A DNA stretch of 47,682 bases, from assembly GCA_003604975.1 (NCBI GenBank), contig QZIR01000015.1:1-47682 (forward strand), in the 5' to 3' direction. The DNA comes from Desulforudis sp. (GTDB taxonomy: Bacteria > Bacillota > Desulfotomaculia > Desulfotomaculales > Desulforudaceae). The notes under the pieces are model-generated. The model did no database searches. It saw only the letters and a list, made by a program, of their open reading frames with translations, and was not told the origin of the DNA. The translations under genes were made by a program, and so were the position numbers. Shown one piece after another: positions 16,280-24,007 of this stretch (the stretch's first letter is position 1; each line of letters opens with the position of its first letter).

Positions 16280-17164
16280 CTAAGACTGTATAGTGTTTAA
16301 AAGCAGATCTACATTGCGCTGGATGGTAAGTGCCCAGGTCTCGGTACCATCAAAGCCGCCCGGGAAGTTGGAGAGGACCACGTGCCTCGCACCCATCTCG
16401 TGGGCAATGCTCTTCCCGGCTTCGTGACCGCTTTGCAGGTTATCTACCACTAGAGTAACACCCGACTCCCGCCCTAAAGCCATCAATTGTTCCATATCTT
16501 TTGGGCTTGTGTCCTCGGGTCTGCCAAAGGAACCGACCACCTCAAACCCGGCCCACTTTATAAACCCGGTCTGCATTTCGCTAACCAGTACCTTGATCTC
16601 GTCCACACCGGCAGCACTGAGACGCTCCTTCATCTCCTGCCCGGTGACCGTCACCGTTTCCTTCAACGCGGCGGCGTTCTGTTCATAGAAGGCTGTATGG
16701 TCGGGATCGGCCTTGGCCAATTCAGCGGCAATCTTAGTGATCGCCTCTTGCTGGACATCCGGGACCAGCCAGTTGCCCTGGACAGCCAGTACGGCCTTCT
16801 CCAACTGATCGTTCCGTGCCGAACGAATCAAATCGTCGGTGAAGAGTTCTCCCTGCCAGTTGTGAACGAAAAAGAGCTTTGCGTCCGCCAGAACCATCAT
16901 GTCCGCCGGTTTCACATCGAAATGCCCGGGACAAGACGCAGGCGGGATGATGTTCAAAACTTCCACCCGATCTTTCCCCACCTCTTCAACGATATGCGCC
17001 ATAAGCGTAGTCGTGGTTACCACTTTCAATCTGGAGGTATCCGTTTCTGTGCTTTCTGAAGCCCCCCCCTGAACACCAGCATTTTGACCGCATCCTGCGG
17101 TCATCGAGATCAGGACGACGAGTGCGACCAACCAACAAAACCGAACCATCAGCTTCTTCCTCAA
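16280..17164 (-). CDS. znuA: Metal ABC transporter substrate-binding lipoprotein (ZnuA/TroA family)
   Basis: A 294-residue secreted lipoprotein. The signal peptide runs from the start to a lipobox at ISMTAGC; after a short Ser/Thr linker comes the TroA-like domain with VVTTTTLMAHIVEEVG, the metal-ligand histidine region CPGHFDVKPADM, FVHNWQGELF and VVDNLQSGHEAGK. It catches zinc or manganese outside the membrane for ZnuBC. I place the start at TTG 17164 because AAGGGGG lies 8 bases before it; the longer frame to 17215 would spoil the signal peptide. The metal cannot be fixed from sequence; the cysteine in the ligand loop is unusual. Confidence 0.85.
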   Translation of the reverse strand: MRKKLMVRFCWLVALVVLISMTAGCGQNAGVQGGASESTETDTSRLKVVTTTTLMAHIVEEVGKDRVEVLNIIPPASCPGHFDVKPADMMVLADAKLFFVHNWQGELFTDDLIRSARNDQLEKAVLAVQGNWLVPDVQQEAITKIAAELAKADPDHTAFYEQNAAALKETVTVTGQEMKERLSAAGVDEIKVLVSEMQTGFIKWAGFEVVGSFGRPEDTSPKDMEQLMALGRESGVTLVVDNLQSGHEAGKSIAHEMGARHVVLSNFPGGFDGTETWALTIQRNVDLLLNTIQS

Positions 17165-17189
17165 CCCACAAACCCCCTTAGAAATAATA

Positions 17190-17236
17190 GACCACGAAGC
17201 AATGCCTTCGGGCATTCAAAACCTTCGTGGTTAAGT
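17190..17236 (-). promoter_or_regulatory. Nested hairpin in the leader of the metal-uptake operon
   Basis: On the minus strand ACCACGAAG pairs with CTTCGTGGT, and between them AATGCC and GGCATT form an inner hairpin, about 25 bases before the znuA start. There is no T-run, so it is not a plain terminator. It could shield or stabilise the leader RNA. A second hairpin, AGGCGGC TGAA GCCGCCT (17271-17288), lies nearer the transcription start. Confidence 0.5.
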
Positions 17237-17304
17237 CCGACATATTAAGCTGGCTTGATAAACAACACCTAGGCGGCTTCAGCCGCCTGTTTAACTTATC
17301 CATA

Positions 17305-17333
17305 ATTATAGGCGATGGCTCACCTGCTGTAAA
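17305..17333 (-). promoter_or_regulatory. Promoter of the metal-uptake operon
   Basis: On the minus strand TTTACA (17333-17328), a 17-base spacer and a perfect TATAAT (17310-17305). This predicts a leader of about 130 bases before znuA, holding two hairpins. Confidence 0.75.
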
Positions 17334-17349
17334 CAGTCATCTTTCGACC

Positions 17350-17385
17350 AACCTGATTTTAAACCTGATTTTCAAAATAAGGTTT
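17350..17385. promoter_or_regulatory. 25-bp palindrome plus extra half-site, candidate operator
   Basis: 17361-17385 is a near-perfect odd palindrome: AAACCT at one end and AGGTTT at the other, ATTTT and AAAAT inside, one mismatched pair and a central base. A further copy of ACCTGATTTT lies at 17351-17360, repeating 17363-17372. The site starts 28 bases upstream of the -35 box of the znu promoter. It does not match the Bacillus Zur or MntR boxes I know, so the regulator is unknown. Confidence 0.6.
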
Positions 17386-17469
17386 ACAGCTTTCCCTACC
17401 GGGTTTATAATTGGTTCAATACGGTAGCTGAAGTTGCCGAGAACTTTGTTATCCTGTTTTGATACGTGT

Positions 17470-17527
17470 ACCACGGAGGTACAAATCCGCCGTAACGGCC
17501 GGGCCTCCGTGGTATTTTGTTTTTTTC
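17470..17527 (+). terminator. Orphan terminator-like hairpin, plus strand
   Basis: ACCACGGAGG (17470-17479) and CCTCCGTGGT (17504-17513) form a perfect 10-bp stem around a 24-base GC-rich loop, followed on the plus strand by ATTTTGTTTTTTT. No plus-strand gene precedes it: 17228-17470 holds no supported coding sequence. Either it ends a small RNA divergent from znuA or it is left from a lost gene. Confidence 0.6.
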
Positions 17528-17565
17528 AATGGTGTATCTATTCCCTCCTCTACATAAATAGGGAT

Positions 17566-17761
17566 GCCGGCAGCCGAGAAAAAAGAAGGCTGCCGGCCCT
17601 TCCCGCCCTTTCCGAGGCTGGGGACGGCTCCCAAAGGTTGCAGGCCTCTCATCCAGAGGCTTCATAATGAGAATAAACAGCAACGGAGGGCTAGAACCAT
17701 ACAACTAGCTTAGTTCTGGCCAATGAAAAGCCGCCGTTTCCGCGATTGCGGAGGCGGCGGC
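17566..17761. repeat. Hairpin-rich gene-free stretch
   Basis: Two further perfect or near-perfect hairpins: GCCGGCAGCC (17566-17575) with GGCTGCCGGC (17588-17597) around an A-rich loop, and a GCCGCC/GGCGGC stem (17730-17761) enclosing CCGCGATTGCGG. Neither has a strong T-run. No coding sequence is supported between 17521 and 17772. Confidence 0.5.
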
Positions 17762-17772
17762 CTTGTAATTAG

Positions 17773-17903
17773 GAATATTCTTAGGTACCAACCACCTCTT
17801 CCAGGCTGGCGCGCTGCTGGCCTTTATGGTCTACGGCCCCATGCTGGATCTGAAAAACACCTTTATGTTGCTCAGTCTTTTCAAGATCAGGTTTGTGGAT
17901 TGA
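17773..17903 (+). pseudogene. C-terminal remnant of a YcgR-type (DUF318/UPF0718) permease
   Basis: Only about 40 codons survive: from LGTNHLFQAGALLAF through VYGPMLDLKNTFMLL to SLFKIRFVD and a TGA at 17901-17903. The GPMLD-K-NTxMLL pattern is the last membrane segment of the UPF0718 permease. The frame is closed upstream by a TAA, so the first 85-90 percent of the gene is gone. Its stop overlaps the start of the following gene remnant, as in intact pairs. Confidence 0.7.
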
Positions 17904-18220
17904 CGCTTTTCTGCGTTTTCTCACCCTCATCCTGCTGGCCTGGTGGACCCATTCCCTGGTGGCATCCGGCAAGATTGCGGTCCTGATCCACCCGCGCTTC
18001 TTCGGGCTGGTTCAGGTGGCGGCGGTTATGCTGTTTCTTGTTGGCATTGGCACAAGCCTTCAGAATAAACCGGTGTGCTGAACCACCCCGTGCAGCGGGA
18101 TGGGGACTGCTCATCCTGATGATCCCGGTTACTTTCGGTGTGGCCTTCCCTTTGCATCCTTTCGCCTTCATCATAGACGCCCGGAACCTTACATATACCC
18201 CAAGCCGTTGTAACCGTGGC
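17893..18220 (+). pseudogene. YcgQ-type (TIGR03943/DUF1980) protein, frameshifted and truncated
   Basis: From TTG 17893 the frame gives a membrane N-terminus typical of DUF1980: FLRFLTLILLAWWTHSLVAS, then GKIAVLIHPRFFGLVQVAAVM. Near 18036 the reading shifts: the original frame ends soon, while the neighbouring frame continues with LALAQAFRINRCAEP and a second membrane segment, GWGLLILMIPVTFGVAFP. After about 18220 the similarity fades. The family works with the YcgR permease; being beside a zinc-type ABC operon it may once have shared the same metal response (inference). Confidence 0.7.
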
Positions 18221-18389
18221 CGTCCTCCGGTCAGAAGCGGCGGGGCATCAGCATTAGGCGGGCCACACCCCAGGGTCGGATCGCGGCGTGGGGGCTGGAG
18301 CAAACAATCCCAGTATTGGACATAGGGCAGAAAAGTATTGGCAGCCGGAAAAGGCTCTGCTAGCATGGCAATAGAAGGAGATGATTAGA

Positions 18390-19106
18390 GTGCAGCAATA
18401 CGTGATTCACCCGCTGGTCGTCGGCGCCAACCAGACCGACCAGGGAATTATGACCTACCTGCGCGGCTACGGAAGGCGGATCTGGATCCCCATCTACGTG
18501 TTCTACCTGGAGGGAGGCGGCCAGAAGATCCTGGTGGATACCGGACTGGAGCAGTTCATGGTGCCGCCGGAAATCGGTGAGCAGTATGGGCTCGACATCC
18601 TGGATTTCGAGTCAGCCCTGGCCAGGGTCGGGCTCAAGCCTGAAGAGATCGACATTATCATCCACACCCACCTGCACAACGACCACTGTGAAAACGACTA
18701 CAAATGCCCAAACGCCAAGGTGTACGTGCAAAAGGCGGAGTACGAGTTCTTTAAGAACCCGCATCCCATCGACCACCGCTACTACCCCGACGTGTTGGAC
18801 GACGTGGATCTGGTCATCATCGACGGTGACCAGGAGATCGTGGATGGTATCAGTGTGATGCTCACCCCCGGTCACTCTCCCGGCGGCCAGTCCGTAGTAG
18901 TAAACACGGCGGCCGGCAAGGCCATCATCACCGGGTTCTGCTGCAACCAGGAGAACTTCCCCAAACAGGGACCGGTGGTGACACCGGGCGTGCACCTTAA
19001 CGCCATCGACGCCTATGAAAGCGCCCAGCGGGTGCGTAAGGCCGCGGGCATCCTGATCCCGCTGCACGACCTTAGCGTCGGCCGCCGGGTCTGGGGACTG
19101 AAGTAA
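18390..19106 (+). CDS. MBL-fold hydrolase, N-acyl homoserine lactonase-like family
   Basis: A 238-residue metallo-beta-lactamase fold protein. Metal ligands are visible in HTHLHNDHCEND (HxHxDH), the third-site histidine in TPGHSPGGQ and the late histidine in IPLHD. The bridging aspartate usually found in a GDAxY-type motif is absent: the matching stretch is IITGFCCNQENF. Related proteins are annotated as AHL lactonases, but many hydrolyse other esters or lactones. GAAGGAG abuts the ATG at 18381 and lies 9 bases from the GTG at 18390, so I choose GTG. It appears monocistronic. Confidence 0.8.
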   Translation: MQQYVIHPLVVGANQTDQGIMTYLRGYGRRIWIPIYVFYLEGGGQKILVDTGLEQFMVPPEIGEQYGLDILDFESALARVGLKPEEIDIIIHTHLHNDHCENDYKCPNAKVYVQKAEYEFFKNPHPIDHRYYPDVLDDVDLVIIDGDQEIVDGISVMLTPGHSPGGQSVVVNTAAGKAIITGFCCNQENFPKQGPVVTPGVHLNAIDAYESAQRVRKAAGILIPLHDLSVGRRVWGLK

Positions 19107-19116
19107 AAAGTCAAAA

Positions 19117-19150
19117 AAGGGGTCAGGCACCTAAGTTAAAGATTTTTTTG
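19117..19150. repeat. Copy of a dispersed GGGGTCAGGCACC-type motif
   Basis: The gap between two converging genes holds AAAAAAGGGGTCAGGCACC followed by TTAAAGATTTTTTT. From memory, very similar GGGGTCAGGCACC or GGTGCCTGACCCC strings are scattered between genes in many bacteria, often near REP-like or IS-derived sequences. No terminator hairpin for the cobalamin operon is visible in 19107-19206. Confidence 0.4.
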
Positions 19151-19206
19151 CTTGAGCCTGGAAAAACCTCACTGCAATGATGTACTTCTCTCCCAAAGAA
19201 GGCCAA

Positions 19207-19941
19207 TCAGGAGATGAGCGCCAGGAAGAACAGGACGACGATCATTGAGACCTCCGAGTGGGCGCCCAGGAGGTCTCCCGTGACCCCGCCGTAGCGTACC
19301 CGGCACCACCGGCCGAAAACCAGGACCACCGCGGCGGACAACGCGAGTCCCGCGACACCAGCCCAGCCGGCCAGCGCACAGATAGCGAGGGCGAGCAGCC
19401 AGCCGACGGTCATCCCGGGCCAGCTTCCGCCACCGGTAACGGCGGCGCCGGTCCCGCCTTCGGGCCGGGCGTAGGGCTGGGACGCGGCCAAGTGTGCCGT
19501 GGCCTGGCGTGAAGCCACGAAGGCGACCGCGATCAGGACCCAGCCGCCCGCCAGACCCAGCAGAAACGAGTAGACCACCCACTTCAGGAGTAGGGCCAGG
19601 ACGATAGCCACCACCCCGAAGCTGCCCTGGCAGGAATCCTTCATTATCGCCAGCGCCCGCTGCCGGTCCCGTCCCGCCCCCAGGGAATCGGCCGTGTCGC
19701 CCAAACCGTCGGTGTGCAGGGCGCCGGTTAACACCATTTCCAGGACGAGCACCAGTGCCGCCGCTCCGGCCGCCCATCCCGGGGCCAGGCTTAAAAACCC
19801 CAGACCGGCCAGTGACACGGTAAGACCCAAGAGCGCCCCGACCAGGGGGAAGTAGGGCAACGAATCGGAGATCCGCTGGGCGTCCCGCCCCGGCACGGGC
19901 AGGATCGTCAGGGTACGCAGGGCCGTGATCAGACCGCGCAT
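19207..19941 (-). CDS. cobS: Adenosylcobinamide-GDP ribazoletransferase (cobalamin synthase)
   Basis: A 244-residue membrane enzyme that joins adenosylcobinamide-GDP to alpha-ribazole (phosphate), the last assembly step. Visible: ALRTLTILPVPGRD at the N-terminus, the catalytic acidic motif GALHTDGLGDTADSLGAG, and multiple membrane segments through to the C-terminus. It is the last gene of the cobalamin operon, 3 bases after cobT. Confidence 0.95.
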   Translation of the reverse strand: MRGLITALRTLTILPVPGRDAQRISDSLPYFPLVGALLGLTVSLAGLGFLSLAPGWAAGAAALVLVLEMVLTGALHTDGLGDTADSLGAGRDRQRALAIMKDSCQGSFGVVAIVLALLLKWVVYSFLLGLAGGWVLIAVAFVASRQATAHLAASQPYARPEGGTGAAVTGGGSWPGMTVGWLLALAICALAGWAGVAGLALSAAVVLVFGRWCRVRYGGVTGDLLGAHSEVSMIVVLFFLALIS

Positions 19942-19944
19942 CGC

Positions 19945-20994
19945 CTAGGCTCCCGCCTCGATCCCGAGGTCCTGGAAGGTGGCCATCTCGTTGTAGATCG
20001 CCACCGCGTCTTCAATAATCTGTATCCCGATGGCCGCCCCCGTACCCTCGCCCAGGCGCATGTCCAGATCAAGCATCGGGCGTAAGCCCTCACTTTCAAA
20101 GTACAGGCGGTGACCGGCCTCGGCCGAAAGGTGGGAAAAGAACAGGTAGTCCCGTACAGAAGGCGCCATGCGCATGGCCACCAGCGCGCCGGCGCCGGAG
20201 ATGAAGCCGTCCACCACCACGGGCAGCCCGTGGGCCGCCCCCCCTAGACACAGCCCGGCGATGCCTGCGATCTCAAGCCCCCCGACCGCAGCCAGTATGG
20301 AGAGCGGATCGTGCATCCGTTCCCGGTTTACGTCCAGGGCCTGCTTGACCACGGCCACCTTGCGCTTCAAGCCGGCTTCATCCAGCCCGGTCCCGCGCCC
20401 CGCGGTCTTCCCGGGATCATGCGGCAACAGCGCCGCATAGAGGGCGGCCGAAGGCGTAGTGTTGCCGATTCCCATTTCACCGGTGGCCAGCAGAGTACTG
20501 CCTTCGGCCCGGGCCTGTCCAGCCATCTCAATCCCTACTGACAGGGCCTGCCGCGCCTCCTCAAGGATCATCGCCGGTCCCCTGGCGATATTCGCCGCAC
20601 CCCGGCGCACGTTGCGCCCAATCAGGCCGGGCAAAGAGACCTCGTCCCGCATCCCCACGTCCACCACGCGTACCTCGGCCCCTGCGCGCCGGGCCAGGAC
20701 GTTGATCGCCGCGCCACCGCCAAGGAAGTTGTGGACCATCAGCGTAGTGACCTCCGGTGGGTAGGCTGAAACACCCTCCTCGTTCACGGCGTGGTCACCG
20801 ACAAACACGTAAATCCGGGGATTACGGACGGCGGGCTTTGTCTCTTCGGTTAGGGCCGCCATCCGTGCGGCGATCTCTTCCAGCACACCCAGGCTCCGCC
20901 GCGGTTTGGTCAGGTTATCCAGGTGGGCCTGGGCGGCCTCCATGCGCTCGTGTGGAACGGGACGAATACGTTGAATTACTTCATTAATGGACAT
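19945..20994 (-). CDS. cobT: Nicotinate-nucleotide--dimethylbenzimidazole phosphoribosyltransferase
   Basis: A 349-residue CobT. Conserved features: LTKPRRSLGVLEEIA, FVGDHAVNEEGVSAYP, LLATGEMGIGNTTPSAAL, and near the C-terminus LGEGTGAAIGIQI, which holds the catalytic glutamate. It activates the lower-ligand base to its alpha-ribotide. CobT accepts several bases, so the true lower ligand is not shown by sequence; no benzimidazole synthesis gene (bza) is present. It is 21 bases after cobU. Confidence 0.96.
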   Translation of the reverse strand: MSINEVIQRIRPVPHERMEAAQAHLDNLTKPRRSLGVLEEIAARMAALTEETKPAVRNPRIYVFVGDHAVNEEGVSAYPPEVTTLMVHNFLGGGAAINVLARRAGAEVRVVDVGMRDEVSLPGLIGRNVRRGAANIARGPAMILEEARQALSVGIEMAGQARAEGSTLLATGEMGIGNTTPSAALYAALLPHDPGKTAGRGTGLDEAGLKRKVAVVKQALDVNRERMHDPLSILAAVGGLEIAGIAGLCLGGAAHGLPVVVDGFISGAGALVAMRMAPSVRDYLFFSHLSAEAGHRLYFESEGLRPMLDLDMRLGEGTGAAIGIQIIEDAVAIYNEMATFQDLGIEAGA

Positions 20995-21015
20995 TTGAAC
21001 AGCATCTCCTCTCTC

Positions 21016-21555
21016 TTACTTCAAAACCAGGGGCAAACCGGCCGCCACGAACACCACACGTTCGCTGAGGGCCGCCACCCGCTGGTTCAGCATTCCGGCC
21101 AAATCGCGAAACTGCCGGCCCAGCCCGGAGTCCGGCACAATCCCCATTCCGACCTCGTTGGAGACCAGCACCAGGGAGCAGGGCGGTTGGCGCAGGACCC
21201 TACACAGTTCGTCAATACGCCTTTCCACGGCGGCGCCTTCGGTTAGGAGGACGTTGGTGAGCCACATGGTCAGGCAGTCCACCAGCACCGCATCAGCCTC
21301 AAGCTCACCCGCACCCCGGGTCAGGGCTCTTACAATTTCTTGTGGTTCCTCGACCAATCCCCAGCCCGAACCTCTTTCCCGCCGGTGCCAGGCAATTCGT
21401 TCCTCCATTTCACGGTCCCCGGCCTGCGCCGTAGCCAAAAAGACGGGTTTGTGGTACCTTTCCTCGACGTACCGGCGGGCCCAGCCGCTTTTTCCGCTGC
21501 GGGTCCCCCCGAGTACCAGCATGACCTCCGGCTTTAATTGTGCATTGCCGTCCAC
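21016..21555 (-). CDS. cobU: Adenosylcobinamide kinase / GTP:adenosylcobinamide-phosphate guanylyltransferase
   Basis: A 179-residue bifunctional CobU. P-loop GGTRSGKS, the guanylylated-histidine region in RIAWHRRERG, VDCLTMWLTN and VSNEVGMGIVPDSGLGRQFR are all in place. It phosphorylates adenosylcobinamide and then transfers GMP to it. The GTG start lies 18 bases after cbiB. Confidence 0.95.
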   Translation of the reverse strand: MDGNAQLKPEVMLVLGGTRSGKSGWARRYVEERYHKPVFLATAQAGDREMEERIAWHRRERGSGWGLVEEPQEIVRALTRGAGELEADAVLVDCLTMWLTNVLLTEGAAVERRIDELCRVLRQPPCSLVLVSNEVGMGIVPDSGLGRQFRDLAGMLNQRVAALSERVVFVAAGLPLVLK

Positions 21556-21573
21556 TAAACCACCCCTTTCCGC

Positions 21574-22539
21574 TTACTCAAACGCTGCCGCTAGTGCCAA
21601 CACTGTCACCACCGCGGCCGTGAAGAGCCAGGTGGTCATCCAGAGGAGGGTGACCGACTGTCGCAGCGCCTCCGGTCCAGGCGGCGCAAACTCCCCGCCC
21701 AGGTACGGCTTCTCCGAGACAACACCGCCGTAACTGGACGGTCCGCCCAGGCGGACGCCTAAGGCCCCGGCAAACAGCGCCTCTCCGTGACCGGCGTTCG
21801 GACTGGAATGCGCCAGGCGGTCACGCCATCCCACACGCCAGGCGTCACGGGCCGAAAAACCGGCTGCCTTGGCGGCTATCGGCACCAAAAAAAGGGCCAG
21901 CCTAGCCGGTAAAAAGGCGGTCAGGTCATCCAGGCGGGCACCGGCCCAGCCAAACTGACGGTAACGCTCGTTCTTGCACCCAACCATGGAATCAAGGGTG
22001 CTTGCGGCCTTGTAAACCCAGGCGCCCACGGCCCCGAAAAGGACGGTGTAGAAAAGGGGGCAGAGCACCCCGTCCACGGTGTTCTCACTCACCGTCTCCA
22101 CGGCGGCGCGCCGCACTCCCTGCTCATCCAGCCGGTCGGTGTCCCGGCCCACGATCATCGCCAGCCGTGCCCGCGCCCCCGGCAGGTCATTCCGCCGAAG
22201 GTGCCCGTCCACCGCCAGCGCTTCAGCGGCCAGGCTGCGTGGGGCGATCGCCAAATAGACCAGCAAAGTCTCCGTAGCCAATCTCCACCAGAGACCGCCT
22301 TGGTAGGCCAGGTGCAGCAGTCCCCAGGCCGAGAGCCCCGCAACGGCCACCACCCCTGCCGCCATGAGGGCGCCCGATAGCTTCAGGGGCAACGGCAGCA
22401 GGCGTGCCTTCTCACCGGCGCTAATCAGCAGGCCGATCAGCCGGACCGGGTGCGGCAGCCACCGCGGATCGCCCAGGAAGCGGTCGAGGACCACCGCCGC
22501 AAGGATTACGCCCGCCCTATAGGCCAAGTATTCCGTCAA
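21574..22539 (-). CDS. cbiB: Adenosylcobinamide-phosphate synthase
   Basis: A 321-residue membrane protein that attaches aminopropanol (phosphate) to adenosylcobyric acid. Typical blocks: LAAVVLDRFLGDPRWLPHPVRLIG at the start, IVGRDTDRLDEQGVRRA, VSENTVDGVLCPLFY, YKAASTLDSMVGCKNERY and AHSSPNAGHGEALFAGALGV. The open frame runs on upstream, but the family sequence begins at TTG 22539, which overlaps the end of cbiP by 23 bases; a GGGGTGG stretch precedes it. Confidence 0.94.
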   Translation of the reverse strand: MTEYLAYRAGVILAAVVLDRFLGDPRWLPHPVRLIGLLISAGEKARLLPLPLKLSGALMAAGVVAVAGLSAWGLLHLAYQGGLWWRLATETLLVYLAIAPRSLAAEALAVDGHLRRNDLPGARARLAMIVGRDTDRLDEQGVRRAAVETVSENTVDGVLCPLFYTVLFGAVGAWVYKAASTLDSMVGCKNERYRQFGWAGARLDDLTAFLPARLALFLVPIAAKAAGFSARDAWRVGWRDRLAHSSPNAGHGEALFAGALGVRLGGPSSYGGVVSEKPYLGGEFAPPGPEALRQSVTLLWMTTWLFTAAVVTVLALAAAFE

Positions 22540-24007
22540 GCCTGTCCACCCCGATCCTGGTCTCCAGAAGGTCGGCAACCCGTTCCAGGTCCTGTTGTCG
22601 GCGTACGGCATATCCGGTTTCGGTTGCGGCACGGGGCGGCAGCCCGGCCAGGCGGCGCATTTCGGCCACCCACTTTTCCCGGTAGCGGTCGTGGTCGAAG
22701 CATCCGTGCAGGTAAGTCCCGGCGACGAGACCGCTTTCCGAGGCACAGCCTTCGGGTAGCATCTCCCCGCCGTCTTCGCCCAACAAGAAGAGCGGGTTTC
22801 CCCCGAATACCCGGGAGACCCCCATGTGGATCTCGTAGCCCCTGACGGGCAGCCCGCCGGGTATACCCCAGGGACCGTCCGCCGTAACCCCGCGAACCTG
22901 GACGGTGCGCTTTTCTACTTCAAACCAGGTAGTGAGCGGCAAAAGGCCCAGTCCGGGAACCTCACGGGGCCCGTCCCGGATGGTCTCGCCTAGCATCTGG
23001 TAGCCGCCGCAGATTCCCAGTAGGGGCCTGCCACGGCCGACGAACTCCGCCAGGGCCAAGTCCAGCCCGTGCCGTCGCAGCCACTCCAAGTCGGACAGAG
23101 TCTCCTTGCTGCCGGGGATGATAACGACGTGGGCCGAGGCCAGGTCGGAGGGCCGGTCGACATAGCACACGGCCACCCCCTCCGTCGTCTCCAGAGGGAG
23201 GAAATCCGTGTAATTGGCTATTCGCGGCAGCCTAACCACGGCTACCACAAGGTCTCCGGGAGTGGGTGCCCCGCCGCGTCCGGTAAGGCCCACCGAGTCT
23301 TCTTCATCCAGGCAGAGGTCGGTCAGGTAGGGCAGAACCCCCAGAACCGGCCGGCCCGTTCGCTCCCGGACCAGTTCCAGTCCGGGTTCCAGGAGGCGTT
23401 CATCCCCGCGGAACTTGTTGATCACGTAACCGGCCACCAGATCTTGCTCCCGTTCCGCCAGCAGTCCCATCGTGCCCAGCAGGGCTGCAAACAGGCCCCC
23501 GCGTTCGATGTCGCCCACGATCAGGACGGGCGCCTGCGCGTAAAGCGCCACTTCCATATTGGCGATGTCGTGCCGCCGGATATTGATCTCCGCCGGGCTG
23601 CCCGCCCCTTCGGCAAACACAATATCGTAGCCATCCCGCAGCCGGTCCAGGGCTCCGGTCACCACCGGCCACAGCTCTTCCTTAAGGGCATAGTATTCGT
23701 GCACGGTGTAAACCCCGCGTGGCCTGCCAAGTACGACCACCTGGCTGCCCTTCTCTCCCGTGGGTTTTAGAAGGACCGGGTTCATGTCCACGTGGGGCGC
23801 CACCCCCGCCGCTTCGGCCTGGAGGGCCTGGGCGCGCCCGATCTCTCCCCCGGCCGGGGTGGCAAAGGAGTTTAAGGCCATGTTCTGACTCTTGAACGGC
23901 GCTACCGAAAAACCCCGGCGTGCGTACAGGCGGCAGAGACCGGCCACGACGAGGCTTTTCCCTGCCGAGGAGGCCGTCCCCTGGACCATCAGTACCCGCG
24001 CCGTCAT
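22517..24007 (-). CDS. cbiP: Cobyric acid synthase (adenosylcobyrinic acid a,c-diamide amidase)
   Basis: A 496-residue amidotransferase. The ATP-binding N-terminal domain opens with MVQGTASSAGKSLVVAGLCR and includes FKSQNMALNSF; the C-terminal glutaminase has the nucleophile cysteine in LLGICGGYQMLGE and the histidine in GTYLHGCFDHD. It amidates four side chains of adenosylcobyrinic diamide using glutamine. It overlaps the upstream aminotransferase gene by four bases. Confidence 0.96.
   Translation of the reverse strand: MTARVLMVQGTASSAGKSLVVAGLCRLYARRGFSVAPFKSQNMALNSFATPAGGEIGRAQALQAEAAGVAPHVDMNPVLLKPTGEKGSQVVVLGRPRGVYTVHEYYALKEELWPVVTGALDRLRDGYDIVFAEGAGSPAEINIRRHDIANMEVALYAQAPVLIVGDIERGGLFAALLGTMGLLAEREQDLVAGYVINKFRGDERLLEPGLELVRERTGRPVLGVLPYLTDLCLDEEDSVGLTGRGGAPTPGDLVVAVVRLPRIANYTDFLPLETTEGVAVCYVDRPSDLASAHVVIIPGSKETLSDLEWLRRHGLDLALAEFVGRGRPLLGICGGYQMLGETIRDGPREVPGLGLLPLTTWFEVEKRTVQVRGVTADGPWGIPGGLPVRGYEIHMGVSRVFGGNPLFLLGEDGGEMLPEGCASESGLVAGTYLHGCFDHDRYREKWVAEMRRLAGLPPRAATETGYAVRRQQDLERVADLLETRIGVDRLDGILGL

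Noticed and set aside
17361-17385. A Bacillus-type Zur or MntR box
   Set aside because: The palindrome is real but its sequence differs from both consensus motifs, so I left the regulator unnamed.
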